NCBI GenBank assembly: GCA_026392815.1
Contig: JAPLBI010000175.1
Coordinates: forward strand, 5,290-15,835
Direction: 5' to 3'
Length of the DNA stretch: 10,546 nt
Origin: Actinomycetota bacterium
GTDB lineage: Bacteria; Actinomycetota; Actinomycetes; Nanopelagicales; Nanopelagicaceae
In this document: one piece after another, positions 1 to 6,160 of the stretch
How positions within the stretch are numbered: position 1 is the first letter of the stretch
Layout of the letters: each line of letters opens with the position of its first letter
Notes under the pieces: generated by a model
What the model was told of the DNA's origin: nothing
The model's input: only the letters and a program-made list of their open reading frames with translations
The model's database searches: none
Position numbers and translations under genes: made by a program

Positions 1-40
1 GGAAAGATGCGACTTGAAGTTACAGAGGTGGTGAAAAACC

Positions 41-1096
41 ATGAGCACATATAAAGATTCGGGCGTCGATATCGATGCCGGAGATCGTGCAGTTGAGTTA
101 ATGAAAGCTTCAATCGCAAAAGCCACACGTCCTGAAGTGCAAGGTGGCATTGGGGGATTTGCTGGTTTATTTGATGCCAGCGTTTTAAAGAATTACAAGA
201 AGCCATTACTTGCAACATCAACTGATGGCGTTGGAACCAAAACGGAGATTGCACGTTTGATGGGTAAGTACGACACCATCGGCGAGGATCTGGTTGCGAT
301 GGTTGTCGATGATCTAGTTGTTTGTGGCGCAGAACCACTCTTCATGACCGATTACATCGCAGTCGGAAAAGTAATTCCTGAACGCATCGCTGAAATTGTT
401 AGTGGTATTGCTCGTGGTTGTATCAAGGCAAATACCGCGCTAATCGGTGGTGAAACTGCAGAACACCCAGGTTTACTTAAAGAAGATGAATTTGATATTG
501 CAGGGGCGGCAACTGGCGTAGTTGATGCTGATAAGCAACTTGGATCTCATCGTGTGAAAGCAGGAGATGCAATCATTGCGATGCCGGCAAGTGGTTTCCA
601 TGCCAATGGTTATTCTCTAGTGCGCCATATCCTCGCCACACAGAGACTTGATCTCAATAAAACATACGACGGCCTAACTAAGTCACTTGGTGAAATACTT
701 CTTACTCCAACCGAGATCTATACCCTTGATTGTTTAGCGTTGATCAAAGCGCAGCAAGAAAACCTTCGCACTTTTTCTCACATCACCGGCGGCGGCTTAG
801 CCGATAACACCGCACGCGTTATTCCAGATGGCTTAATCGCTAAGTACGACCGCAGTACTTGGGCGCTTCCTGCCGAAATGGAATTCATGGCAAAAATAGC
901 CGGGGTTCCACAAGCCGATCTTGAGCGCACCTGGAACGCCGGCATCGGTATGGTCGCCATCGTTGACCCAGCAATCGCCGATCTGACGATCCGTTCACTG
1001 GCCGCCCGTGGCATGAAAGCCTGGGTGGCAGGCTCAATTCACGCTCAAAACGGCCCTGGCGCCGCTGCTTTGGAAGGTAACTACAGGACGCGATAA
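41..1096 (+). CDS. purM: Phosphoribosylformylglycinamidine cyclo-ligase (AIR synthetase)
   Basis: This enzyme closes the imidazole ring in de novo purine synthesis, converting FGAM and ATP to AIR in the cytoplasm. The 351-residue length is normal for PurM. Visible family motifs are STDGVGTKTE (residues 60-69, nucleotide-binding loop), the VDDLVVCGAEPLF block (89-101), LIGGETAEHPG (134-144), SGFHANGYSLVR (184-195) and HITGGGL (247-253). The ATG at 41 is supported by a purine-rich ribosome binding site, GAGGTG at 25-30. The 40 bases before it contain only the possible tail of an upstream gene (one frame ends in TGA at 32-34); purF is the usual neighbour in Actinobacteria but cannot be confirmed here. 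The purM-DUF3073 order that follows is familiar from Streptomyces. Nothing looks truncated. Confidence 0.97.
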   Translation: MSTYKDSGVDIDAGDRAVELMKASIAKATRPEVQGGIGGFAGLFDASVLKNYKKPLLATSTDGVGTKTEIARLMGKYDTIGEDLVAMVVDDLVVCGAEPLFMTDYIAVGKVIPERIAEIVSGIARGCIKANTALIGGETAEHPGLLKEDEFDIAGAATGVVDADKQLGSHRVKAGDAIIAMPASGFHANGYSLVRHILATQRLDLNKTYDGLTKSLGEILLTPTEIYTLDCLALIKAQQENLRTFSHITGGGLADNTARVIPDGLIAKYDRSTWALPAEMEFMAKIAGVPQADLERTWNAGIGMVAIVDPAIADLTIRSLAARGMKAWVAGSIHAQNGPGAAALEGNYRTR

Positions 1097-1125
1097 CCTA
1101 CGCGTCTTGACGAATTTCACTTTGG

Positions 1126-1133
1126 TAAGGAGG
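1126..1133 (+). promoter_or_regulatory. Ribosome binding site of the DUF3073 gene
   Basis: TAAGGAGG is a full Shine-Dalgarno match placed 7 nt before the ATG at 1141. It is the strongest ribosome binding site in the window and fixes the start of a 58-codon gene that would otherwise be easy to miss. Most other genes here have weak sites or none, so this small protein is probably translated efficiently. Confidence 0.85.
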
Positions 1134-1140
1134 TCGCCCT

Positions 1141-1317
1141 ATGGGTCGCGGCCGTGCAAAAGCTAAACAGACAAAAGTCGCTAGAGATCTCAAGTACAAC
1201 TCTCAGGAGATGGACCTCGATCGCCTTGCGAAAGAACTCCATGGCGAAGACCCTGCAAATAAATCTCGCGATGACGAAGATCCCTTTGCTGAAGGAAATT
1301 ACATTCCGCGTGCTTAA
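1141..1317 (+). CDS. DUF3073 family small protein
   Basis: A 58-residue protein beginning MGRGRAKAKQTKVARDLKYN, which is the characteristic N-terminus of the actinobacterial DUF3073 family. That head is strongly basic and followed by an acidic tail (HGEDPANKSRDDEDPF, residues 34-49). Homologues I remember are usually somewhat longer with a more extended acidic tail, so this copy is short. The function is unknown; the basic head hints at RNA or DNA contact, but that is inference. It lies 44 bp after purM, as in Streptomyces, and has an ideal ribosome binding site. An overlapping open frame at 1154-1336 is a shadow of it. Confidence 0.93.
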   Translation: MGRGRAKAKQTKVARDLKYNSQEMDLDRLAKELHGEDPANKSRDDEDPFAEGNYIPRA

Positions 1318-1341
1318 TTTCTCGCGGGTAAAGTAAAAGCC

Positions 1342-2160
1342 GTGAGACCAACTCCGTACGTAGCATCACTTCGAATCTACGAACCACTTTCTGCTTTTGA
1401 ACCAGCAGATCGTCTGCGTTGGCAAGATTTAGTTGCAGATGAAAATTCAACTCGCAATGAACAAAAGTTGGCGCTGCGCCGTTTAGTTTTTCCAGAACCA
1501 CCTGCCGGTCGCCCTGATGGCGCACATATTTTAGATATCGATAGCGTTCGTTACATCTCGCCTTGGTCAACGGCAACTCGTTGTTGGGCAGCCCTCGATG
1601 ATTTTAAAGATTCACTTCCATCATCTGTCACACCATTTTTCTTGCCGCAGAATTTAGAAGATGTAATCACCGCTGGCGTTGATCTGATGGAAGATCGCGT
1701 TCCACATATCATCACCGAAAATTGGCTTATTCCACCGCGTTGGTTCTCGATGTTTATGCCAGAAGAACGTGTGCGTGGCGTTGATCAAGATGGCCCATTC
1801 TGCATAATGCGCGCCAAACTTTCCGATGCGATTGCGCGCACCCAAGTTGCCCATCAAACTGTCTTAGGTGCATTTGGTGAAGGATCGGTGGAAGCCGAAA
1901 TCGAACATATACTTGAATGGCTTGAGATGTTCCATCAACAATCACTTATTGAACTCGATTACGGCGGGCTTGCTGGATATCTCGATCTCGGAATGAAATT
2001 AGCGGGAGAAGAAACCGGAATCGAAGCAGATACTTCAGTCGAAGATGTCTTGCACTCACTCTCTGGCCTTGCTGCAGGCGATGGACAGATGGCAGGTCAG
2101 GGTTATGAGCGTTTAGTCACGCGCTGGCGCATGGTCCAAGGCTTCGAATCCGCGATTTAG
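1342..2160 (+). CDS. Conserved actinobacterial protein of unknown function
   Basis: A 272-residue, apparently soluble protein with no signal peptide or membrane segment. I do not recognise a catalytic motif. Its opening (PYVASLRIYEPLSAF, residues 5-19) resembles, from memory, the start of hypothetical proteins found next to bldC in other Actinobacteria, which supports the GTG start at 1342, 24 nt after the DUF3073 stop. No good ribosome binding site is visible, so translation may be coupled. Visible traits are an aromatic-rich central block (ENWLIPPRWFSMFMPEERV, about residues 126-144) and an acidic, helical C-terminal half (about 180-260). Conservation of the purM-DUF3073-this gene-bldC neighbourhood is the main clue; no function can be assigned. 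Confidence 0.85.
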   Translation: MRPTPYVASLRIYEPLSAFEPADRLRWQDLVADENSTRNEQKLALRRLVFPEPPAGRPDGAHILDIDSVRYISPWSTATRCWAALDDFKDSLPSSVTPFFLPQNLEDVITAGVDLMEDRVPHIITENWLIPPRWFSMFMPEERVRGVDQDGPFCIMRAKLSDAIARTQVAHQTVLGAFGEGSVEAEIEHILEWLEMFHQQSLIELDYGGLAGYLDLGMKLAGEETGIEADTSVEDVLHSLSGLAAGDGQMAGQGYERLVTRWRMVQGFESAI

Positions 2161-2269
2161 CGCCACTTCTGGCTATTGCTATTTACGCTCACTTTGGCGG
2201 ATACTTCCGACACTCGTTACAAATCGGACATCGCAATCGCGTTGCCAGTGTTGATGAAAAAGGTGAGTT

Positions 2270-2470
2270 ATGAATCGTCTGCCAGATGCAGAAATACTGC
2301 TCACCCCACGCGAAGTTGCCGAGCTATTTGGCGTTGATCCAAAGACTGTTACACGTTGGGCAAAAGCCGGCAAGTTAACTTCTATCCGCACACTCGGTGG
2401 CCATCGCAGATTCCGCAAATCTGAAGTTGATGATCTTCGCAATAACTATTTTAAGAGTGAAGATAAGTAA
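2270..2470 (+). CDS. bldC: BldC-family MerR-like DNA-binding regulator
   Basis: A 66-residue single-domain regulator made almost entirely of a MerR-type winged helix-turn-helix. Residues 10-50 (LLTPREVAELFGVDPKTVTRWAKAGKL then TSIRTLGGHRRFR) match Streptomyces BldC nearly residue for residue in the recognition helix and wing. It lacks the dimerisation helix and ligand domain of classical MerR proteins. In Streptomyces BldC binds repeated sites cooperatively and controls entry into development; here the target genes are unknown. The ATG at 2270 follows AAAGGTGAG (2259-2267), a close but usable ribosome binding site. The 109-bp gap before it is the largest between protein genes on this strand up to 3717, so a promoter may lie there, but I see no convincing -35/-10 pair. 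Confidence 0.93.
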   Translation: MNRLPDAEILLTPREVAELFGVDPKTVTRWAKAGKLTSIRTLGGHRRFRKSEVDDLRNNYFKSEDK

Positions 2471-2478
2471 CTAACCAG

Positions 2479-3519
2479 ATGGAATATTCAGTTTCGCAAT
2501 TCCTTTTACTTGGTGCGCTCACATTTATCTTTGTTGGTGCAATCACGCCGCTAATGCGCAAGATCGCAATCAGCGTTGGCGCAGTTGATGCCCCTAACTT
2601 GGCGCGTAAATCTCAGAAGGAGCCAGTTCCCTATTTAGGTGGGGTTGCAATTGCTATTGGCGTTGTCGGGGCTTCTTACGGATCACTCCTTGCTGTCGAC
2701 TTTTCAATGGAGACATTTCGCTTAGCAAGTTTTGTTTTAGTTCCCGCGATGGCAATTTCGCTAATGGGTTTAATTGATGATCTAAAAGGTCTAGAACCTT
2801 GGCCTCGCTTAATTGCGCAAACCGCAACCGGTGTAATCGTTGCGGTAATCCTGACCTCAACCGACACCATGGGCGTCGCCTTTAACAACACCTTTCTAAA
2901 CTATGCAGTTTCAGTCCTCTGGATCGTTGGAGTCTGTAACTCAATCAACTTCTTCGACAATTTAGATGGTGGCGCTGCAGGAACAGTTGCAGTTATTACC
3001 TTCTTTCTATTCTTTATTGCATACGACCGCCAACAAATCTTGGTCAGCGCTCTTGCAATAGTTACTGCAGGCGCCACTGCAGGATTTCTCATGTGGAACC
3101 GCGCACCAGCCAAGATTTATATGGGCGATGCCGGCGCGCTCTTTCTCGGAATCATCATCTCGGTGCTCACTATTCGCCTCAGCCCAGGCGTTGTTCCGCA
3201 GATTAAATCTTTTGCGATTCCATTGGCGCTAATGGCGGTTCCGATCTTGGATACAACTGTGGCTGTTACTTCACGCATTTATCGTGGTATTTCACCGTTT
3301 CAAGGCGGTACCGATCACCTTTCACATCGCCTAATGCGCGCTGGCTTACAACGTCGGGCAACTGCATTTACTTTGTGGGGATTCGCCGCCTTCTACGGCG
3401 CACTTGCACTCGCTATCTACACCTGGCCAGATACCTTGGGTTATCAATTAATGGCACTTGGTGGCGTTGCTTGGCTCGTTAAATTGATTTACTTCTTACG
3501 TATTCCATCTGAGGGGTAG
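2479..3519 (+). CDS. wecA: WecA/TagO-type polyprenyl-phosphate HexNAc-1-phosphate transferase (glycosyltransferase family 4, MraY-like)
   Basis: A polytopic membrane enzyme of 346 residues, the usual size for the family, that would transfer a sugar-1-phosphate (most likely GlcNAc-1-P) from a UDP-sugar to a polyprenyl phosphate, the first membrane step of many envelope polysaccharides. Key motifs are present: LIDDLKG with the Asp pair at 100-101, NSINFFDNLDG (154-164) with the Asn/Asp metal and substrate residues, MGDAGALFLG (215-224) and a C-terminal GGTDHLSHRL (276-285). About ten hydrophobic segments alternate with these cytoplasmic loops. WecA is favoured over MraY because of the DNLDG and HLSHRL forms and the lack of mur genes nearby. 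It starts 8 nt after bldC, so it is probably co-transcribed. The exact sugar is not determinable. Confidence 0.88.
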   Translation: MEYSVSQFLLLGALTFIFVGAITPLMRKIAISVGAVDAPNLARKSQKEPVPYLGGVAIAIGVVGASYGSLLAVDFSMETFRLASFVLVPAMAISLMGLIDDLKGLEPWPRLIAQTATGVIVAVILTSTDTMGVAFNNTFLNYAVSVLWIVGVCNSINFFDNLDGGAAGTVAVITFFLFFIAYDRQQILVSALAIVTAGATAGFLMWNRAPAKIYMGDAGALFLGIIISVLTIRLSPGVVPQIKSFAIPLALMAVPILDTTVAVTSRIYRGISPFQGGTDHLSHRLMRAGLQRRATAFTLWGFAAFYGALALAIYTWPDTLGYQLMALGGVAWLVKLIYFLRIPSEG

Positions 3520-3528
3520 ACTAAAGAC

Positions 3529-3717
3529 ATGACTAACAACGACGATGTAAAGGCGAGAATGCTCGCTGCCCTTGAAGCTAAAAAAGGTAAGAAGGGCGCA
3601 CCAGGAACACAGAACCATGCAGAAGGTGGTTCGAAGATTCGTGGTGGTCAACGCAGCGGCGGCGCTCCACAAGTTCAGCGCAAAGCAGGACCATCTGGTT
3701 CAGGATCTGCTGGTTAA
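3529..3717 (+). CDS. DUF5302-like small basic protein
   Basis: A 62-residue protein with a helical Lys/Ala-rich head (VKARMLAALEAKKGKKG, residues 7-23) and a disordered Gly/Ser/Arg-rich tail ending in QRKAGPSGSG. This layout, a short REAL-ERK-like helix followed by a glycine-rich segment with an RKxG near the end, is how I remember actinobacterial DUF5302 proteins; the family call is from pattern memory. The function is unknown. It starts 9 nt after the WecA-like gene, with GAGGGG (3511-3516) as a possible ribosome binding site inside that gene's end. No clear intrinsic terminator follows; only a short AT-rich inverted stretch is seen at about 3718-3730 before the oppositely oriented tRNA-Phe. 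Confidence 0.75.
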   Translation: MTNNDDVKARMLAALEAKKGKKGAPGTQNHAEGGSKIRGGQRSGGAPQVQRKAGPSGSGSAG

Positions 3718-3743
3718 TTTTTAAAATTAGTTTGTTACTTGAG

Positions 3744-3817
3744 TGGCTCGGGACAGGATCGAACTGTCGACCTCACGATTTTCAGTCGCGCGCTCGTACC
3801 AACTGAGCTACCGAGCC
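3744..3817 (-). tRNA. tRNA-Phe (anticodon GAA)
   Basis: A 74-nt cloverleaf: acceptor GGCTCGG/CCGAGCC with discriminator A, D-stem GCTC/GAGC, anticodon stem CGCGA/TCGTG with one G-U pair, loop CTGAAAA with anticodon GAA (plus-strand 3781-3783), and T-stem GACAG/CTGTC around TTCGATC. No CCA is encoded. It is the last of three minus-strand tRNAs and is separated from tRNA-Asp by a strong terminator, so it may need its own promoter in the very AT-rich 33 bp upstream (3818-3850). Confidence 0.97.
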
Positions 3818-3850
3818 AATATTTATTTATTATTAAATTATTTAGAACTT

Positions 3851-3883
3851 AAAAAAGAAGAGAGTGTGTGGACACTCTCTTCT
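3851..3883 (-). terminator. Rho-independent terminator after tRNA-Asp
   Basis: Read on the minus strand, AGAAGAGAGTGT, a CCAC loop and ACACTCTCTTCT form a perfect 12-bp stem with a 4-nt loop, followed at once by six T. It begins 3 nt after the tRNA-Asp 3' end. The plus-strand side has no T-run after the hairpin, so it acts in one direction only. Confidence 0.92.
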
Positions 3884-3885
3884 CG

Positions 3886-3959
3886 CGACCCGGACGGGAC
3901 TTGAACCCGCGACCTCCGCCGTGACAGGGCGGCGCGCTAACCAACTGCGCTACCGGGCC
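3886..3959 (-). tRNA. tRNA-Asp (anticodon GTC)
   Basis: A 74-nt cloverleaf: acceptor GGCCCGG/CCGGGTC with one G-U pair, discriminator G as expected for tRNA-Asp, anticodon stem CCGCC/GGCGG with loop CTGTCAC (anticodon GTC), and T-stem CGGGT... closing the TTCAAGT loop. No CCA is encoded. It lies 71 nt downstream of tRNA-Glu on the same strand and is followed directly by a terminator, so Glu and Asp probably form one transcript. Confidence 0.97.
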
Positions 3960-4030
3960 TTAAAGAATGAAAACATAAGTGGCTCTTATGTCACCTTAAA
4001 GCCGTTGTGCCAGATAAATCTGACCTTGCG

Positions 4031-4103
4031 TGCCCCCAATGGGATTCGAACCCGTGTTACCGCCGTGAAAGGGCGATGTCCTAGGCCCCTAGACGATGGG
4101 GAC
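4031..4103 (-). tRNA. tRNA-Glu (anticodon TTC)
   Basis: A 73-nt cloverleaf: acceptor GTCCCCA/TGGGGGC with one T-G pair, discriminator A, anticodon stem TCGCC/GGCGG, loop CTTTCAC with anticodon TTC, and a T-loop TTCGAAT. No CCA is encoded. It is first in the minus-strand Glu-Asp-(terminator)-Phe series. The spacer to tRNA-Asp (3960-4030) contains a weak 7-bp hairpin (3973-3979 with 3985-3991) without a good T-run, more likely a processing spacer than a terminator. Confidence 0.97.
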
Positions 4104-4118
4104 GTTTGAGGCTCGCAA

Positions 4119-4124
4119 ATCGTA
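4119..4124 (-). promoter_or_regulatory. Possible -10 element of the tRNA-Glu/Asp transcript
   Basis: TACGAT on the minus strand (4 of 6 matches to TATAAT) lies 15 bp before the tRNA-Glu 5' end, so a start about 7 nt downstream would leave a leader of about 8-9 nt, typical for a tRNA operon. The -35 region at the right distance (TTGGGT, 18-bp spacer) is poor, so this is tentative. Confidence 0.35.
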
Positions 4125-4203
4125 CCCGTTAGAGGGGCGCTAACCCAAATTGGTTAAATGCCAGCGCAAAAGCGCTAATTGCTGCGAGAAAACGCGAAGG
4201 TTT

Positions 4204-4929
4204 TTAGAGAAGCGCCCACTGAATAGTGATTGAGACAGTTACATCTTGCTGACCTAGATCAACAACAGTTGCTTCTGAATCTGCAGCCTTTGCCATCGCC
4301 ATTACTGGTGGATAGCTAATTGGGCTTGAGTTCTCAACTAAGTAATTAACGCGACCAAGTTTTGTATCGAGCAAATTGGCATATGAAGCAGCCTTCGCTT
4401 TGGCGTTCTTTACTGCATTTGCACGAGCAGATTCTGTCGCCTTTGATGAATCAAGAACAAATGGTGTTACACCTTGAATCTGCAAGTTATCTCCACCAGC
4501 TGCAACAACTGCATCTACAACTGCTCCAGCATTTTCTGCGTTCTTAATAGTTACTACAAAACCTTGTGATCCACGGTAACCAACTAGAACCGAACCTTTA
4601 TCTTGGGTGTAGTTGTACTCTGGATAAACGCTGATGCTCTGCGTTGCGATATCCGCCTTTGCAATACCTGCCTTGGTTAAAGCAGCACGAACTGCAGCTG
4701 CAGAAGTTGAAGTCTTTGCCAGCGCTTCTTTATTTGATCCCGCGACAACGCTTACATTTGCATTTAGGCGCACCGCATCTGGAGTGACCTTGACAGATCC
4801 ATCAGAGTTAACGGTCACATAGCGAGTAGCAGTTGTTGCTGCCTCTGCGGGGAGTGAAGCTGCAATTCCCCCAACTAATGTCAGTGCGATTAGTGCGGCG
4901 GCTATTTTGCGAGTACGTGTAGTTATCAT
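4204..4929 (-). CDS. Secreted SIMPL-domain (DUF541) protein
   Basis: A 241-residue exported protein. Residues 1-30 form a signal peptide: basic TRTRK, hydrophobic core (about 9-24) and a PAEA-AT cleavage site after Ala30. The rest is a SIMPL/DUF541 domain, recognisable from YVTVNSDGSVKVTPDAVRLN at the start of the mature protein, the ADIATQSISVYPEYNY strand pair (98-113), and the ARANAVKNAKAKAASYANLL helix (167-186) with its regular Ala spacing. Family members form periplasmic or surface beta-alpha assemblies linked to stress or outer-membrane roles, but no catalytic activity is established, so the biochemical function is open. AGGAG (4941-4945) lies 11 nt before the ATG. It has its own promoter (4951-4979) and is followed by 100 bp before tRNA-Glu, with no strong terminator seen. 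Confidence 0.9.
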   Translation of the reverse strand: MITTRTRKIAAALIALTLVGGIAASLPAEAATTATRYVTVNSDGSVKVTPDAVRLNANVSVVAGSNKEALAKTSTSAAAVRAALTKAGIAKADIATQSISVYPEYNYTQDKGSVLVGYRGSQGFVVTIKNAENAGAVVDAVVAAGGDNLQIQGVTPFVLDSSKATESARANAVKNAKAKAASYANLLDTKLGRVNYLVENSSPISYPPVMAMAKAADSEATVVDLGQQDVTVSITIQWALL

Positions 4930-4950
4930 GGGATAAGTATCTCCTATTTA

Positions 4951-4979
4951 GTTATACGTGACTGTGGAGATTATGTGAA
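4951..4979 (-). promoter_or_regulatory. Sigma70-like promoter of the SIMPL gene
   Basis: On the minus strand TTCACA (4979-4974) and TATAAC (4956-4951) are separated by exactly 17 bp, each matching 5 of 6 consensus bases. It sits between the glycosyltransferase stop (4991) and the SIMPL start (4929). The predicted start at about 4944 would put the Shine-Dalgarno (4945-4941) at or very near the transcript's 5' end, giving a leader of about 15 nt. Confidence 0.65.
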
Positions 4980-4990
4980 AAAGGTGTGAT

Positions 4991-6121
4991 TTATAGCGAT
5001 CGATATAGATCTGAGTGGTCTTTGATCATGCGATCTAGCGAGAAATAGCGATCGGCATGTGCTTTTCCGGCTGCCCCCATCATCTGGCGCAGCTGTGGGT
5101 CGCGCACCAATTTCTCAATGGCGTCAGCCATTTCTGTGGCAGTTGTTGCTGTTAGATAACCGGTGCTCTCATTTATGACAATATCTGAAATCGAACCAAC
5201 GTTTGTAGCAACGATTGGTAGACCAGCCTGCGCTGCCTGAATCAAAGTAAGTGGAATACCTTCGTTATCTGAAGTCAGAATTGCAATATCACTTGCCGCA
5301 AATATCTGATCGATATCACTGCGCCATCCAAAGAAAGTCATATTCAATTGATCTTTCAGGGCGCGCTGCTTTGAGCTTTCAAATAGTTCGCCTTCGCCGG
5401 CAACCAAGAAACGAAGATCAATTCCGCGGCGCTTACACTCTGTAGCGACATCTAATAAGCGATCCGGGCGCTTGATCTGAGTTAATCGACCTACGAAGGT
5501 GCAGTACAAGACTTCAGATGAAATCCCAAGTGCGCTTTGTGCGGCAGATTTAGAAATAACCTTTGGCGCAGGCAGCCCTGGAAAAAAGACCCTGTACTTA
5601 TCAGCGCGACCAATTCCGGCTGCCAGTAAATCTTCTTTAACCTTGCTACCAATTGCGATTAACACGCTGGAGCGTGCGGCAAAGAACTTTTCGATTAAAA
5701 CAACAATTTTTGTAACGACCGGATTGAAGTATCCGTGAAGCAAATGTCCGTGGAAGGTGTGAACGCGGACCGCACCACGGCCAGCCAACAACGAAGCCAA
5801 GCGACCGAGCACGCCAGCTTTAGCGGTATGGGTATGAATTACATCTGGTTTGTATTTTCGGATTAGCGAAACCAAACCAAAGAAAGCTTTGAGATCTGCG
5901 ATGAGTGAAACCGAACGTCCCAAACCAGCAATGCGCGTCGCCTTAATATCTTTGGCAACGGTATCTAGATAGTCAGCTTCATTCTCATCGCAATAACCAG
6001 TCACCAAGATTTGTTCGAACTGGTTTTTATCCAGCCCGCGCATGAGTTCAGCCACGATTACGGCAGGACCACCCACATTCATGCGGGCGATTATCTGCAT
6101 TACCTTTACCTGCGCGGCCAT
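4991..6121 (-). CDS. GT4-family (GT-B fold) glycosyltransferase
   Basis: A 376-residue retaining glycosyltransferase, probably acting on a cell-envelope or exopolysaccharide acceptor at the cytoplasmic membrane face. The N-terminal acceptor domain starts VMQIIARMNVGGPAVIVAELM (residues 7-27, glycine-rich first loop) and contains DVIHTHTAKAGVLGR (93-107) and HTFHGHLLHGYF (121-132). The C-terminal donor domain has FVGRLTQIKRPDRLL (209-223), with the phosphate-binding Arg212 and Lys218, then VAGEGE (240-245) and SDNEGIPLTLIQAAQAGLP (284-302). In that last motif the EX7E pair reads Glu287...Gln295, so the second Glu is replaced. I chose the ATG at 6121 over an upstream GTG at 6160, because MAAQVKVMQII is the natural family start and the longer form would overlap sua5's promoter region. 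It diverges from sua5 across 39 bp. Donor and acceptor cannot be told. Confidence 0.88.
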   Translation of the reverse strand: MAAQVKVMQIIARMNVGGPAVIVAELMRGLDKNQFEQILVTGYCDENEADYLDTVAKDIKATRIAGLGRSVSLIADLKAFFGLVSLIRKYKPDVIHTHTAKAGVLGRLASLLAGRGAVRVHTFHGHLLHGYFNPVVTKIVVLIEKFFAARSSVLIAIGSKVKEDLLAAGIGRADKYRVFFPGLPAPKVISKSAAQSALGISSEVLYCTFVGRLTQIKRPDRLLDVATECKRRGIDLRFLVAGEGELFESSKQRALKDQLNMTFFGWRSDIDQIFAASDIAILTSDNEGIPLTLIQAAQAGLPIVATNVGSISDIVINESTGYLTATTATEMADAIEKLVRDPQLRQMMGAAGKAHADRYFSLDRMIKDHSDLYRSL

Positions 6122-6147
6122 GTGGTTATCTTCTCGCAAAAAGGCGC

Positions 6148-6153
6148 GATAAT
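6148..6153 (+). promoter_or_regulatory. Possible -10 element for a leaderless sua5 mRNA
   Basis: GATAAT (5 of 6 matches to TATAAT) ends 7 bp before the sua5 ATG at 6161, so transcription would start at or next to the A of ATG. No usable Shine-Dalgarno lies at normal distance and no good -35 is seen. Leaderless mRNAs with only a -10 motif are common in Actinobacteria, which makes this plausible but unproven. Confidence 0.4.
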
Positions 6154-6160
6154 TGCGCAC

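Noticed and set aside
1..40. End of purF upstream of purM
   Set aside because: One frame ends at 32-34 and another at 52-54, but neither stretch is long enough to recognise.
1107..1112. TTGACG as a -35 for the DUF3073 gene
   Set aside because: No -10-like hexamer lies 16-18 bp downstream; that position falls on the ribosome binding site.
1190..1576. 128-codon minus-strand open frame
   Set aside because: It is antisense to DUF3073 and the 272-residue gene, with no recognisable domain; other antisense frames within purM, the transferase and cbiO were dismissed likewise.
3973..3991. ACATAAG/CTTATGT hairpin between tRNA-Glu and tRNA-Asp as a terminator
   Set aside because: The stem is AT-rich and only 7 bp, followed by a broken T-run, and would cut off tRNA-Asp, which has a far better terminator after it.
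3864..4109. 81-codon plus-strand open frame across the tRNA cluster
   Set aside because: It runs antisense through tRNA-Asp and tRNA-Glu, and its peptide (TGLEPATSAV, PNGIRTRVTAV) is the well-known false translation of tRNA T-arms.
4141..4176. Short inverted repeats TAACC/GGTTA and AGCGC/GCGCT downstream of the SIMPL gene
   Set aside because: Stems are only 5 bp with no T-run; not enough to call a terminator.
6011..6160. Upstream 50-codon extension of sua5
   Set aside because: It is antisense to the glycosyltransferase 5' end and unlike any Sua5 N-terminus; PTETVYGLG is correctly placed with the ATG at 6161.
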